Source: Pseudomonas palleroniana
Lineage (GTDB): Bacteria; Pseudomonadota; Gammaproteobacteria; Pseudomonadales; Pseudomonadaceae
DNA: 64,000 nt
Direction: 5' to 3'
NCBI RefSeq assembly: GCF_003031675.1
Contig: NZ_PYWX01000063.1
Coordinates: 1 to 64,000, forward strand
In this document: one piece after another, positions 26,401 to 35,631 of the stretch
Position numbering within the stretch: position 1 is the first letter of the stretch
Layout of the letters: each line of letters starts with the position of its first letter
The notes under the pieces: generated by a model
The model's input: the letters and a program-made list of their open reading frames with translations, nothing else
The model's database searches: none
Told to the model about the DNA's origin: nothing
Made by a program: the position numbers and the translations under genes

Positions 26401-29245
26401 CGAGCAAGGCTTCGCAGAGTGCGTCGATGCTGTGCAGGTCGGCGTCGTGTGCGCCCTCGCCCAGGGTGGTCAATTCGTCCAGCAGCGCCGTCAGTTCCTG
26501 GCGCTCGCCAGGGTGCTGCTGCCAGCGCCGTAACAGGCTTTCGGCGTCGAGCAGGATATCCATGCCCTGGGCCAGGAAGTTGGTGATCAATTGCGGGTCG
26601 CGCTTGGTACGCAGGCCAGTATTGGGTGCGTCGAGCAACGCTTGCAGTTGTTGATCGAGCAGGCCTTGGGTACGGCTGATCAGGTCTTGCGCGCCTTTTA
26701 TCGGCGCCAGGGGGTCGCTGTCCAAATCACGCAGCCCACGCTGGAACAAGCCTTCGGCCTCCAGCAGCAACTCCACTTCGTCCAGGTCCAGCGGCAGGCG
26801 GTGGGCTTTGTATTCACGGGTCAGGTGGTCAAGGGGGCGCGCCAGTTCGGCGATGGGTAGCACACCGGCCATATAGGCACTGCCCTTGAGCGTATGCAGG
26901 GCGCGTTGCAGCTCATCGCTGACTTGCAGCGGCACGTGTTCGGCGGCCTGTTGCAGGAACTGGTTGAGGCTCTCGAGATGGCTCTGGGCTTCGTTGCGGA
27001 AGATCTCCAGCAACAGCGGGTCATGCGGTTCGGCGCCGCTGGCCAAGGCATGGGCGCGGGCCGCCAGGGCATCGACTTCATCGCGCTGGCGCTGCTCGTC
27101 GTTGGCGAAGTCGGCGACCAGTGTCGGCAACAGGGCCACCGCTTCATCCAGCACCTGTTGCACTTCAAGGCCAAGGGTCACGCTGCGCTCCAGGACCCGA
27201 TTGAGCAGGTTTTCCACCGCCCAGGCCAGCTCGGCCAGGACCAGCGCGCGCACCATGCGACCGCTGCCCTTGAGGGTGTGGAACGCCCGGCGCATTTCGC
27301 CCTGGGCGGTTTTGTCGGCGCTGTCCGGCAGGTAGCGGTGCAACACCTCGAGCACTTCGTCGACTTCTTCGAGGAAGACCTCGCGCAGCTCATCGTCAAT
27401 CGGTTCTTCGTCGGCCGGTGGCGGCAGCAAGCTGCCGGGGCGGTGCAGGGCCGGCGGGTTCAAGCGCGAGGCCGGGCTGGCCAACGCATCGAACTGGGAC
27501 TGGCTGGGGATGATCTCGGCCGACAGCGCCCCATCGGGCGCGACCAGCGCCTGACGCCAGGGCTTTTCGGCAGGCAGGTAGCCCAGCGCGGCCAGCCCCT
27601 GGGTCGCCAGCTCAAGCACCCGCTCACCCGAAGCGTCAGGGTCCTGGAGCATGCGCTCCAGGTAGTATTCCAGGCTGCTGACCACCTCGGCAAAATGCCC
27701 CAATTGCACCTCGGCAGGAGGGCTGTCGCTGAGCATCAACTGTTCGTCGACGTAATCCGAGCAACCCCGCATCAGGCTGGCCGCCCGTGGCAGGGGAATC
27801 ATCGCCAGCGCACCGCGCACCTGGCTCAACAGCTGCGGCAGCGACTCCAGGCGCTGGCGGTCCCAGTCCGCTTCGATGCAGTCGATGACCAGCTCCTGCG
27901 CTTGCCGCAGGCATTGGCAGGATTCGCGGATCACCAGTTGGTGAATCTGGGTCAGGTCGGTCGTGGGCAGACGGCTTTCTTCACGGCTTTGCGGTTCCAC
28001 GGTACCGACCATGCCCGCCAGGGTGGCCTCGACGTACAGCAAGGCGCCGGCGACATCCATCAGCACCGCATCGTTGGGTTCACGCTGCCCCTGGACAAGG
28101 CTTAGGACCACGGCCAATTGATCGATGATCACCTTTCGCGGTTGACCAAACCCGAGTACCGCCAGGGTATCGGCAATCTGGCGCAGCGGTGCCAGCAACG
28201 CATCAAGGTCGCTGGTGTGTTGCCGGTCGCTGCGCACGAACAGATCCAGGCGCTCCTTGACCCGCACCAGCTCTTCACACAAAGCGCCGAGTACCGAACC
28301 CATGCCGTCGCGATCCGGCCCGGCCAGGCGCGCACGCTCGGCATCGACCACGGCACTGTCGGGCAAGGCTTCGTCCAGGCCGTAGCGCTCCTTGAGGCTT
28401 TGCATGCGCGGCGTCGGCCGAGTGACCTTGGCCACGTAGAACAGCAGGCTCCTGAGCAATTCATCCGGTGCCGGCTGGTTGATCCCACCGATCCCCTGGG
28501 CCAGCAGGCGCTTGAGTTGTTTGTCGCTGGCCTTGAGCAGGCTGCGCAAAGCCGGGCTGTTGGCGATCACCCCGGTGAGCATGCCTTCGACCAGCGCCGA
28601 GGTGACCTGCCACAACGGCAACAACGGCGCGCCTTGGCACAACGCTTCGAGGCGCGCAAAGACCCGCGCCATGTCCACCAGGTTACTGGGGCCGTGATCT
28701 TCACGCAGCAGGCCGGCCAAGGCTTGTTGCAGCAGTTGGTGCCACTGGCGCAGTTGCTCATGCAGTTCAGGCGGCGCACGTTGCGCCAGGACCTCATCGC
28801 TCAACGGCGCAATCGTCAGCAGTTGCGGACTGAACAGGCTGGTTTCCGACAGCAGGCTTTCACCGCGCGCGCTGCGCAGGTCGTTGAGCAGCGGCAGTAC
28901 CACCAGCGGCAGGTCACGCCGGGCACTGTGGACGCGGTCCAGATACAGCGGCAATTGGCCGAGGGCCTGTTGCAGCAGGCGGATGCTTTCATCGCGCTGG
29001 CCGACACGCCCGGCCTGGAACGCCAGGGCCAGCTCTTCGAGTTCTTCGGCGAGCAAGGCGGCACCATAGAATTCGACCATTTGCAGCGCACCCTGCACTT
29101 GGTGGATGCCGGCCAGGCACTCGTCGATGGCTTCGCTGTCGCCGGTTTCGACAAATGTGTCCAGCGCCGAACGAGCCTGTTTCAGGGTTTCGGCAATGTC
29201 GCCCTTGACCCATTCGAGGGCCACGTAGTCGTGCCGATCAACCAT
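23441..29245 (-). CDS. chpA: hybrid chemosensory histidine kinase ChpA
   Basis: Giant CheA-type kinase (1934 residues) of the Pil-Chp system controlling type IV pili. In order: Hpt1 (IHQVQGAL, H48); a serine-type Spt site (SQVRGALAMI, near S474); Hpt (HTLKGSGRM, H656); Hpt (HTLKGSAYM, H784); a threonine-type Tpt site (TTLGEGAHD, T926); two very similar Hpt domains (HTLKGGARM, H1085 and H1223); a dimerisation region; the ATPase N-box near N1520; a CheW-like domain; and a receiver with phospho-acceptor D1863. P. aeruginosa ChpA is about 2470 residues with six Hpt sites, so this one is reduced. Confidence 0.95.
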   Translation of the reverse strand: MVDRHDYVALEWVKGDIAETLKQARSALDTFVETGDSEAIDECLAGIHQVQGALQMVEFYGAALLAEELEELALAFQAGRVGQRDESIRLLQQALGQLPLYLDRVHSARRDLPLVVLPLLNDLRSARGESLLSETSLFSPQLLTIAPLSDEVLAQRAPPELHEQLRQWHQLLQQALAGLLREDHGPSNLVDMARVFARLEALCQGAPLLPLWQVTSALVEGMLTGVIANSPALRSLLKASDKQLKRLLAQGIGGINQPAPDELLRSLLFYVAKVTRPTPRMQSLKERYGLDEALPDSAVVDAERARLAGPDRDGMGSVLGALCEELVRVKERLDLFVRSDRQHTSDLDALLAPLRQIADTLAVLGFGQPRKVIIDQLAVVLSLVQGQREPNDAVLMDVAGALLYVEATLAGMVGTVEPQSREESRLPTTDLTQIHQLVIRESCQCLRQAQELVIDCIEADWDRQRLESLPQLLSQVRGALAMIPLPRAASLMRGCSDYVDEQLMLSDSPPAEVQLGHFAEVVSSLEYYLERMLQDPDASGERVLELATQGLAALGYLPAEKPWRQALVAPDGALSAEIIPSQSQFDALASPASRLNPPALHRPGSLLPPPADEEPIDDELREVFLEEVDEVLEVLHRYLPDSADKTAQGEMRRAFHTLKGSGRMVRALVLAELAWAVENLLNRVLERSVTLGLEVQQVLDEAVALLPTLVADFANDEQRQRDEVDALAARAHALASGAEPHDPLLLEIFRNEAQSHLESLNQFLQQAAEHVPLQVSDELQRALHTLKGSAYMAGVLPIAELARPLDHLTREYKAHRLPLDLDEVELLLEAEGLFQRGLRDLDSDPLAPIKGAQDLISRTQGLLDQQLQALLDAPNTGLRTKRDPQLITNFLAQGMDILLDAESLLRRWQQHPGERQELTALLDELTTLGEGAHDADLHSIDALCEALLDLYGAVEESSLAVSERFFQEAEQAHEALINMLDQLAAGQEISPAPARVEALRELLDEALDPSATGLIKRDGSRAPSITELGAATARLDHDTAVDDELVEIFLEEAVDILDSAGQSLKRWLLEPDSAAPLSSLQRDLHTLKGGARMAEIGPIGDLAHELEGLYEGLVDRRYSYSTELSQVLMACHERLALQLEELQHHQPLSDSGELVARVRTLRQGSTAPAAATAAPTQGADPELLDIFLEEAADILDSSGSALARWQAEPSNRQEVETLLRDLHTLKGGARMVEIAPIGDLAHELEFLCEGLSAGQLAPSAELFALLQGCHDRLAQMIDAVAQGLPVGSVDKLIGRIKSLVQAGDEPPVPVALPGGKTEAAVDPAADMVKISADLLDDLVNLAGETSILQGRIEQQVNDARVALNEVETTIERMRDQLRRLETETQGRILSHQQAEAERLGYEEFDPLEMDRHSQLQQLSRALSESAFDLLDLKETLDRRNQDAHNLLQQQARINTELQEGLMRTRMVPFERMLPRLKRIVRQVAEELGKDVEFVVGNAEGEMDRNVLERMVAPLEHMLRNAVDHGLESREVRLLAGKPEKGRITLDLTHEGGDIVFDMRDDGAGVPLDAVRRKAIKRGLLAPQQEMSDRDVLQFILQPGFSTAEKITQISGRGVGMDVVHEEVRQLGGSMVIDSTPGMGVHFRIRLPFTVSVNRALMVQCADDQYAIPLNTIEGLVRVLPHELAGHYQQDPPSYEYAGQRYELFYLGDLLHTGARPKLLGQYQPVPVLLVQCNERHVAVHVDAMAGTREIVVKALGPQFAGVQGLSGATILGDGRVVLIIDLLAHIRARQPALPAQVVDAPLVLNDPLKKRPLLVLVVDDSVTVRKVTSRLLERNGMNVLTAKDGIDAIAVLEEHTPDLMLLDIEMPRMDGFEVAMQVRNDPRLMRLPIIMITSRTGQKHRDRAMAIGVNDYLGKPYQESVLLESIAYWSKSHA

Positions 29246-29310
29246 AACTGCTCCGCTTAGAATTCATGAGTGGCTGGTGTTCTTGAAACCTGTGGCCTGC
29301 GGCGGCCAAC

Positions 29311-29400
29311 TGTGGGAGGGAGCTTGCTCCCGATGACGGTGGTTCAGCCAATGGCTCAGGTGACTGATGCACCGCCATCGGGAGCAAGCCCCCTCCCACA
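29311..29400. repeat. REPIN doublet inside the pil-chp operon
   Basis: Forward TGTGGGAGGGAGCTTGCTCC and an inverted copy fill the 168-base gap between pilJ and chpA, the position of pilK in P. aeruginosa. The stems could attenuate transcription or stabilise the upstream mRNA. Confidence 0.9.
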
Positions 29401-29413
29401 GTTGCATCGCGTT

Positions 29414-31465
29414 TCAATCATCGGTTTGCTTGGCCGCCGGCAAGGTGAACCCGGATACCGACCTGCGCAACTGGCTGGCCATTTTCGCCAGGTTGCCAAT
29501 GCTTTCAGCGGTGGCGGTGGAACCCGACGACGTCTGGGTGGTGATCTGCTGGATCACGTTCATCGTCAGGGAAATCTGCCCCGCCGACGACGTCTGCTGT
29601 TGCGCCGCGTTGGAGATGCTCTGGATCAGCGCCGCCAGGGTTTTCGATACGCCCTCGATCTCTTCCAGCGCGACGCCGGCGTCCTGGGCCAGTCGCGCGC
29701 CACGTACCACTTCGGTGGTGGTCTGTTCCATGGAGATCACGGCTTCGTTGGTGTCGGCCTGGATCGCGCGCACCAGGGTCTCGATTTGCCGCGTTGCGGC
29801 CGACGAACGCTCGGCCAGCCGTTGTACTTCATCGGCCACCACCGCAAATCCGCGCCCGGCATCCCCGGCCATGCTCGCCTGGATCGCGGCGTTGAGGGCG
29901 AGGATGTTGGTCTGGTCGGCGATGTCGTCGATCAGGCTGACAATATCGCCAATTTCCTGGGACGACTCACCCAGGCGCTTGATGCGCTTGGCGGTGTCCT
30001 GGATCTGTTCACGAATGTTGTCCATGCCGTGGATGGTGTTGTGCACCACCTCGTTGCCCTTGTTGGCAATCTCCACCGAGCGCTCGGCCACCGCCGAGGA
30101 TTCGGCGGCGTTGGCCGACACCTGATCGATGGACTGGGCCATTTGCTTGATTGCGGTGGAGGCCTCGGCGATCTGCTGAGCCTGATGCTCCGAAGCCTGA
30201 GCCAGGTGCATGGCGGTGGCCTGGGTGTCCTGCACCGCACCGGCCACTTGCCCGGCCGTGAGGTTGATGGTGGCGACCAGGTCGCGCAATTGGTCCACGG
30301 AATAGTTGATGGAGTCGGCAATGGTGCCGGTGAAATCTTCAGTCACCGAGGCCGTGACGGTCAGGTCGCCGTCGGCCAAATCTTCGATTTCATCGAGCAG
30401 ACGCATGATCGCGTTCTGGTTGCGCTCGTTCTTTTCAGCAGTTTCATGCAGCTGCCGGTTGGTTTCACGCACCATCACCAAGCCGATCAGGATGATCGAG
30501 GTCAGCGCCAGCAGGCCCAGCACGTAGCCGCCAATGGTGTCGAGGCTGCGCCCGCCGGCGAGGTTTTCAAAGCCGGTGGCCAGGTGCGAGGCTTCATCGA
30601 GCAGGGTTTGCGAAAGGTTGAAGATATTGCTCGCCGAGGCCCGTACCTGGAACAGTTGCGGCGAGGTTTCAAGGATCTCATCCACGGAGCCGGAGACGAA
30701 CTCGAACAGCTCGGCAATTTCCGCCAGCCGCGCCCGGGCGTCGTGGTCCTCGACCTGGCTGATGCGCAACCCCGGGTTGCCCTGGAGCATGCCATTGAGC
30801 ACTTCGCCGAAACGGTTGGCATCGCGGCCAAAGGCATCGGCGGCCTGTACCGAGGTGTCGTCGCCGGCCAGCACGGTATTCACCGCGCCGAGGATACGTT
30901 CGGCCAACAGCGACTGGCGCTGGGCCAACACCACCTGGCTGGCCGGGGCGCCGCGTTGCAGCAGGATGTCGACGACTTTTTCCGACTCCATCTGCAACTG
31001 CGGCACCGTCTCGGCCAGGGTCGCAGCCACTTGGTGCAGGGACAGCACGGTCTGTTCGCTGGCAAGGATCGCGTCAGTATTTTTCAGCAGCGCTTCCCAG
31101 TCGGTCTGCACCGCACGCATTTCGGCACGCACGGCGTGGGGTGCCGCCGGCAGGCCGGTTTGCGGGTCGCCTTTTTTCAGGTAACCCCAACGCTGGGCAA
31201 AGTCATTGCGCGCATCGCCCAGCAACTTGAACGCCGCGGCCTTGCCGGCGGCGGCTTCGGTGGCGTTCTTGGCAATACGCTGCGACAGCACGCGCAATTC
31301 ACCGGCGTGGCCGATGTACTGCTTGTCGTAGGTGGACTGGGTGTTGAGGTACGCAAAGTTGGCAAACAGCAGCATGATGAACACGATCAACGCGATAAAC
31401 AGCACGATGATCTGCGAACGGCTGCGCGACCCAGCCTCGGGTTTGGACGTGGTAGCGGTGGTCAT
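29414..31465 (-). CDS. pilJ: type IV pilus methyl-accepting chemotaxis protein PilJ
   Basis: Chemoreceptor of the Pil-Chp system: 683 residues with an N-terminal transmembrane helix (about 17-40), a periplasmic sensor region, a second helix (about 312-330), a HAMP region, and a cytoplasmic signalling hairpin whose tip is [18 protein letters not shown] (about 533-551). The start is the ATG at 31465 overlapping the pilI stop (ATGA-type). No methyltransferase or methylesterase gene of this operon is present. Confidence 0.95.
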   Translation of the reverse strand: MTTATTSKPEAGSRSRSQIIVLFIALIVFIMLLFANFAYLNTQSTYDKQYIGHAGELRVLSQRIAKNATEAAAGKAAAFKLLGDARNDFAQRWGYLKKGDPQTGLPAAPHAVRAEMRAVQTDWEALLKNTDAILASEQTVLSLHQVAATLAETVPQLQMESEKVVDILLQRGAPASQVVLAQRQSLLAERILGAVNTVLAGDDTSVQAADAFGRDANRFGEVLNGMLQGNPGLRISQVEDHDARARLAEIAELFEFVSGSVDEILETSPQLFQVRASASNIFNLSQTLLDEASHLATGFENLAGGRSLDTIGGYVLGLLALTSIILIGLVMVRETNRQLHETAEKNERNQNAIMRLLDEIEDLADGDLTVTASVTEDFTGTIADSINYSVDQLRDLVATINLTAGQVAGAVQDTQATAMHLAQASEHQAQQIAEASTAIKQMAQSIDQVSANAAESSAVAERSVEIANKGNEVVHNTIHGMDNIREQIQDTAKRIKRLGESSQEIGDIVSLIDDIADQTNILALNAAIQASMAGDAGRGFAVVADEVQRLAERSSAATRQIETLVRAIQADTNEAVISMEQTTTEVVRGARLAQDAGVALEEIEGVSKTLAALIQSISNAAQQQTSSAGQISLTMNVIQQITTQTSSGSTATAESIGNLAKMASQLRRSVSGFTLPAAKQTDD

Positions 31466-31986
31466 GCGGCAACATCCATGAAACCTGGGGCCTGGGCCAA
31501 AGCGAAGGGGCTGAAGACCTGCCACGGCGGGTCGCCGTCGAACTGGCCTTGAATATACGGCGCGCCGGGGTTGGCGCTCGCCATCAATGCGTCTTGCGCG
31601 AAATGCTGCATGCCCACCACCTCATCCACCAGCAGACCGACGAACAGGTCGTTGAACTCCACCACCAGCACCCGCCGCTGCTTGGGTGCCGGTGACCGCT
31701 CAAGGCCGAGGAACCCACCCAGATCCATCACCGGCAGCAGGCGCCCGCGCAGGTTGGCCACGCCCTTGACCCAGGGTTTGACCCCGGGCATCAAGGTGCA
31801 ACGCGGTTCATGCAGCACCTCGGCGACTTCGCCCATGGGCGCCACATAACCGTTCGGCCCCACGCGAAAGGCGATCCCGCTCCAGCGCTGCTGGCGGGTT
31901 TCCTGGGACGGCAGGTCGGCGGCCAGCAGGCGGCAGCGGCGGTCGATGTCCAGCAGCAACTCGAAGGCGGTTTGCGACTCGGTCAT
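31462..31986 (-). CDS. pilI: CheW-like coupling protein PilI
   Basis: 174-residue CheW-domain protein linking PilJ to ChpA ([57 protein letters not shown]). It lies 12 bases after pilH and overlaps pilJ by four bases. Confidence 0.93.
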   Translation of the reverse strand: MTESQTAFELLLDIDRRCRLLAADLPSQETRQQRWSGIAFRVGPNGYVAPMGEVAEVLHEPRCTLMPGVKPWVKGVANLRGRLLPVMDLGGFLGLERSPAPKQRRVLVVEFNDLFVGLLVDEVVGMQHFAQDALMASANPGAPYIQGQFDGDPPWQVFSPFALAQAPGFMDVAA

Positions 31987-31998
31987 GATGGTGAACCG

Positions 31999-32364
31999 TC
32001 AGCCGGCCAACACCTTGTTCAGGGTGGCGATCAGGGTGTCTTCATCCACGGGCTTGGTCAGGTAATCCTTGGCGCCCTGGCGCGCGCCCCAGATCTTGTC
32101 GGTTTCCTGGTCTTTGGTGGTGATGATGATGATCGGGATGCCGTTGGTTTCCGGCTCCTTGGACAACTGACGGGTGGCCTGGAAGCCATTGAGGCCCGGC
32201 ATCACGATGTCCATCAGCACGGCGTCGGGTTTTTCCTGGCGGGCCAGGGCCACGCCGTCCGCGCCGTTTTCGGCTTTCAGTACCTGGTGGCCATGCTTTT
32301 CCAGCATGCCGGTCAGTTTGTACATTTCGGTCGGCGAATCGTCGACGATCAGAACACGTGCCAT
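31999..32364 (-). CDS. pilH: response regulator PilH
   Basis: Single-domain receiver (121 residues) with the acidic pair DD (8-9), phospho-acceptor D52 in LMDIVMPGLNGF and the lysine of YLTKPVDEDT. In P. aeruginosa PilH opposes PilG and favours retraction. I chose the ATG at 32364 (MARVLIVDD), the standard start; an in-frame ATG four codons upstream is less likely. Confidence 0.95.
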   Translation of the reverse strand: MARVLIVDDSPTEMYKLTGMLEKHGHQVLKAENGADGVALARQEKPDAVLMDIVMPGLNGFQATRQLSKEPETNGIPIIIITTKDQETDKIWGARQGAKDYLTKPVDEDTLIATLNKVLAG

Positions 32365-32410
32365 GGTTTTCCCCATTACTTTGATGGATGCCGGCCCTTG
32401 TGAGGCGGTA

Positions 32411-32818
32411 TCAGTGTGCTTGTTCTACTGCGGCGAAGGCAGGCACGTAGGCCTTGATCGCGCTCAGCAGCTCTTCCTTGCTGAAAGGCTTGGTCAAAAA
32501 CTGATCGACACCCACGATACGCCCCTTGGCCTTGTCGAACAGGCCATCCTTGGAGGACAGCATGATCACCGGGATCGACTTGAACGCCGGGTTGTTCTTC
32601 ACCAGTGCGCAGGTCTGATAGCCATCCAGGCGCGGCATCATGATGTCGACGAAGATAATGTGCGGGTGATGATCCACGATCCGCGCCAAGGCATCAAAAC
32701 CATCGATGGCCGTGATGACCTCGCACCCCATGTTCTTCAACAGGGTCTCGGCGGTGCGGCGGATCGTTTTCGAATCGTCGATCACCATCACTCTCAAGGC
32801 GTGGGAATGCTGTTCCAT
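32411..32818 (-). CDS. pilG: response regulator PilG
   Basis: Single-domain receiver (135 residues): acidic pair in VIDDSKT, phospho-acceptor D58 in FVDIMMPRLDGY, and FLTKPFSKEEL. First gene of the Pil-Chp operon; in P. aeruginosa it promotes pilus extension and cAMP synthesis. It is divergent from gshB across about 240 bases that carry the promoters of both units. Confidence 0.95.
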   Translation of the reverse strand: MEQHSHALRVMVIDDSKTIRRTAETLLKNMGCEVITAIDGFDALARIVDHHPHIIFVDIMMPRLDGYQTCALVKNNPAFKSIPVIMLSSKDGLFDKAKGRIVGVDQFLTKPFSKEELLSAIKAYVPAFAAVEQAH

Positions 32819-33057
32819 ATCTGCTCTACCATCGCCACAGCGAATCGGTTTTCGGTGTGTACTGCCTGATGTTGCACAGGATGAACGCCAGAAGCCTTGG
32901 AATTGGAGGGCTGCTGCGCCGTGGCAGTCTTTTTAGCACAGTCTCAGGGCGCAATCTATCGAGCGGCCCGCCCAGTGGTTTTTCCTTGACCCACAACAGC
33001 CGCAGCGCCACTCTGACGCCACTTTTATGCGCCCTTATTTGCTAGAGGAAATCCCCC

Positions 33058-34011
33058 ATGAGCGTTCGCGTCGGCATTGTCATGGACCCTATCGCCAGCA
33101 TTTCCTATAAAAAGGACAGCTCGCTGGCCATGCTCCTGGCCGCCCAGGCCCGCGGTTGGACGTTGTTCTATATGGAGCAGCGCGACCTGTACCAGGGCGA
33201 CGGCGAGGCCCGCGCACGCATGCGCCCGCTGCAGGTGTTTGCCAACCCTGAGAAGTGGTTCGAACTTGCGGACGAAATCGACAGCCCGCTGAGCGATCTG
33301 GATGTGATCCTGATGCGCAAGGACCCGCCGTTCGACATGGAATTCGTCTACTCCACCTACCTGCTGGAGCAGGCCGAGCGCGCCGGGGTACTGATCGTCA
33401 ACAAGCCGCAAAGCCTGCGTGACTGCAATGAAAAGCTGTTTGCCACGCTGTTCCCGCAGTGCACGCCGCCGACCGTGGTCAGCCGTCGCGCCGATGTATT
33501 GCGTGAATTTGCGGCCAAGCACGGTGACGTGATCCTCAAGCCGCTAGACGGCATGGGCGGCACGTCGATCTTCCGCCACCGCGCCGGCGACCCGAACCTG
33601 TCGGTGATCCTGGAGACCCTGACCGCCCTGGGCACCCAGCAGATCATGGGCCAGGCCTATCTGCCGGCGATCAAGGACGGCGACAAACGCATCCTGATGA
33701 TCGACGGCGAACCGGTGGACTATTGCCTGGCACGCATCCCGGCGGCGGGCGAGACGCGCGGTAACCTGGCGGCCGGTGGTCGCGGTGAAGCGCGCCCTCT
33801 GTCGGACAAGGATCGCTGGATTGCAGCCCAGGTCGGCCCCACCCTGCGTGAAAAGGGCCTGCTGTTCGTCGGGTTGGACGTCATCGGCGAAAACCTCACC
33901 GAAATCAACGTCACCAGCCCGACCTGCATTCGCGAGATCGACAATGCTTTCGGCACGAATATCGGCGAAATGCTGATGGCGGCGATTGAGCGCAAGCTAC
34001 AAGCCAAGTGA
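33058..34011 (+). CDS. gshB: glutathione synthetase
   Basis: ATP-grasp ligase (317 residues) that joins gamma-glutamylcysteine and glycine. The N-terminus reads VGIVMDPIASISYKKDSSLAML; the ATP-grasp core includes DVILKPLDGMGGTSIF, RILMIDGEPVDYCLARIP and ENLTEINVTSPTCIREID. GAGGAAAT precedes the start. It sits between pilG and tonB3 as in P. aeruginosa. Confidence 0.97.
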   Translation: MSVRVGIVMDPIASISYKKDSSLAMLLAAQARGWTLFYMEQRDLYQGDGEARARMRPLQVFANPEKWFELADEIDSPLSDLDVILMRKDPPFDMEFVYSTYLLEQAERAGVLIVNKPQSLRDCNEKLFATLFPQCTPPTVVSRRADVLREFAAKHGDVILKPLDGMGGTSIFRHRAGDPNLSVILETLTALGTQQIMGQAYLPAIKDGDKRILMIDGEPVDYCLARIPAAGETRGNLAAGGRGEARPLSDKDRWIAAQVGPTLREKGLLFVGLDVIGENLTEINVTSPTCIREIDNAFGTNIGEMLMAAIERKLQAK

Positions 34012-34088
34012 CATAGAACAGCCGGACACAAACCAACATTGCGTTATCATGCGCCACCTGTGAAACGCGCGATGTTGGTTTTCTTGCC

Positions 34089-34994
34089 ATGACCCTCCCG
34101 TCCAATCTGCCCCCCGAACTCTCCCACAGCGGCGTGCGCCCGGCTGATCGGCTTGGATTTACCCTGTTCCTCGCGGCACTGGTCCACCTCGCATTGCTCC
34201 TCGGCCTGGGTTTCACCTTCGCCGAACCCAAGCAGATCACCAAGACCCTGGAGATCACCCTCGCCACGTTCAAGAGCGAGAAAAAGCCCGAAAAAGCAGA
34301 CTTTCTGGCACAGGAAAACCAGCAAGGCAGCGGCACCCTGGACAAGAAAGCGGTGCCCAAGACCACCGAAGTGGCGCCATTCCAGGACAACAAGGTCAAT
34401 AAAGTCACCCCACCGCCGACGCCCAAGCCCGAGGTCAAGCAAGCCACGCCCAAACCTGCCGTGACCACCGTCGCACCCAAACCGCAAAAAGCCCCGGCCC
34501 AGCGCGAGAAAACCAAGACCGAGCCGCAACCCGAGCCGGTGAAGCCGGCGCCGACTTTTGACAGCTCGCAGCTCTCCGACCAGATTTCCAGCCTGGAGGC
34601 GGAGCTGGCCAACGAACAACAGCTTTATGCCAAGCGCCCACGCATCTATCGCTTGAACGCCGCCTCGACCATGCGCGACAAGGGTGCCTGGTATAAGGAC
34701 GAGTGGCGCAAAAAGGTCGAACGCATCGGCAACCTCAATTACCCGGATGAGGCACGGCGCCAGCAGATCTACGGCAATCTTCGCTTGCTGGTGTCGATCA
34801 ACCGCGACGGCACGCTCTATGAAGTGCAAGTGCTGGAGTCGTCCGGCCAGCCCCTGCTCGACCAGGCCGCCCAGCGCATCGTGCGCCTGGCAGCGCCCTT
34901 TGCGCCGTTCAGCGGTGACTTGAACGACGTGGACCGCCTGGAAATCATCCGCACCTGGAAGTTCGCCCGGGGTGATCGGTTGTCCAGCAATTGA
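34089..34994 (+). CDS. tonB3: TonB-family energy transducer (TonB3-like)
   Basis: 301 residues with one N-terminal transmembrane helix (about 20-43), a long periplasmic region rich in Pro and Lys (about 55-155), and a C-terminal TonB domain (about 205-300: YPDEARRQQIYGNLRLLVSI, then VQVLESSGQPLLDQAAQRIV). The P. aeruginosa homologue in the same place, TonB3, is needed for twitching and pilus assembly rather than iron uptake. Confidence 0.88.
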   Translation: MTLPSNLPPELSHSGVRPADRLGFTLFLAALVHLALLLGLGFTFAEPKQITKTLEITLATFKSEKKPEKADFLAQENQQGSGTLDKKAVPKTTEVAPFQDNKVNKVTPPPTPKPEVKQATPKPAVTTVAPKPQKAPAQREKTKTEPQPEPVKPAPTFDSSQLSDQISSLEAELANEQQLYAKRPRIYRLNAASTMRDKGAWYKDEWRKKVERIGNLNYPDEARRQQIYGNLRLLVSINRDGTLYEVQVLESSGQPLLDQAAQRIVRLAAPFAPFSGDLNDVDRLEIIRTWKFARGDRLSSN

Positions 34995-35061
34995 TGACAA
35001 TTGCCATTTGCCGCACATCCCCAGCTTGTCAGTTAGCCCCTCCAACGCCACACTAGTGGAC

Positions 35062-35631
35062 ATGAAAAACGTCAACCCGACCTACCTCAAGCACCAATTC
35101 CTGATCGCCATGCCCCATATGGCCGACCCGAACTTTGCGCAGACCCTGACCTATATCGTCGAGCACACCGCCAAGGGTGCCATGGGGTTGGTGGTGAACC
35201 GCCCGCAAGAGCTGAACCTGGCCGACATCCTCGAGCAACTGCGACCGGAGGTTGACCCACCGGCCCGCTGCCAGGGCGTACCGATCTATATCGGCGGGCC
35301 GGTGCAAACCGATCGCGGTTTTGTGCTGCACCCCACCGGGCCGAAGTTCCAGGCCACGGTCGACCTGGAAGGTGTGTCGTTGTCCACGTCCCAGGATGTG
35401 CTGTTCGCCATTGCCGACGGCGTTGGCCCTGAGCAAAGCGTGATCACCCTCGGTTACGCCGGCTGGGAGGCCGGGCAACTGGAGGCGGAACTGGCCAGTA
35501 ACGCCTGGCTGACCTGCCCCTTCGATGCCGACATTCTGTTCAACACTGCCAGTGAACTGCGCCTGGAAGCGGCCGCCGCCAAGCTGCGCGTCAACCTCAA
35601 CCTGCTGACCAGCCAGGCGGGGCACGCCTGA
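35062..35631 (+). CDS. yqgE: YqgE/AlgH family protein (UPF0301)
   Basis: 189-residue cytoplasmic protein of unknown biochemical role, implicated as AlgH in alginate regulation in P. aeruginosa. Signatures are YLKHQFLIAMPHMADPNF, GAMGLVVNRP, YIGGPVQTDRGFVLH and the C-terminal LTCPFDADILF. The ATG at 35062 fits the conserved start; the upstream frame extension overlaps tonB3. The stop is shared with the ruvX start (TGATG). Confidence 0.93.
   Translation: MKNVNPTYLKHQFLIAMPHMADPNFAQTLTYIVEHTAKGAMGLVVNRPQELNLADILEQLRPEVDPPARCQGVPIYIGGPVQTDRGFVLHPTGPKFQATVDLEGVSLSTSQDVLFAIADGVGPEQSVITLGYAGWEAGQLEAELASNAWLTCPFDADILFNTASELRLEAAAAKLRVNLNLLTSQAGHA

Noticed and set aside
23132-28105. Long plus-strand frames opposite chpA
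   Set aside because: Gln/His/Ala-rich translations without domains, fully covered by the chpA reading frame.
29270-31552. A 760-codon open frame opposite pilJ
   Set aside because: Low-complexity Gly/His/Val-rich translation, typical of an antisense shadow; pilJ is certain. Its first part also reads through a REPIN.
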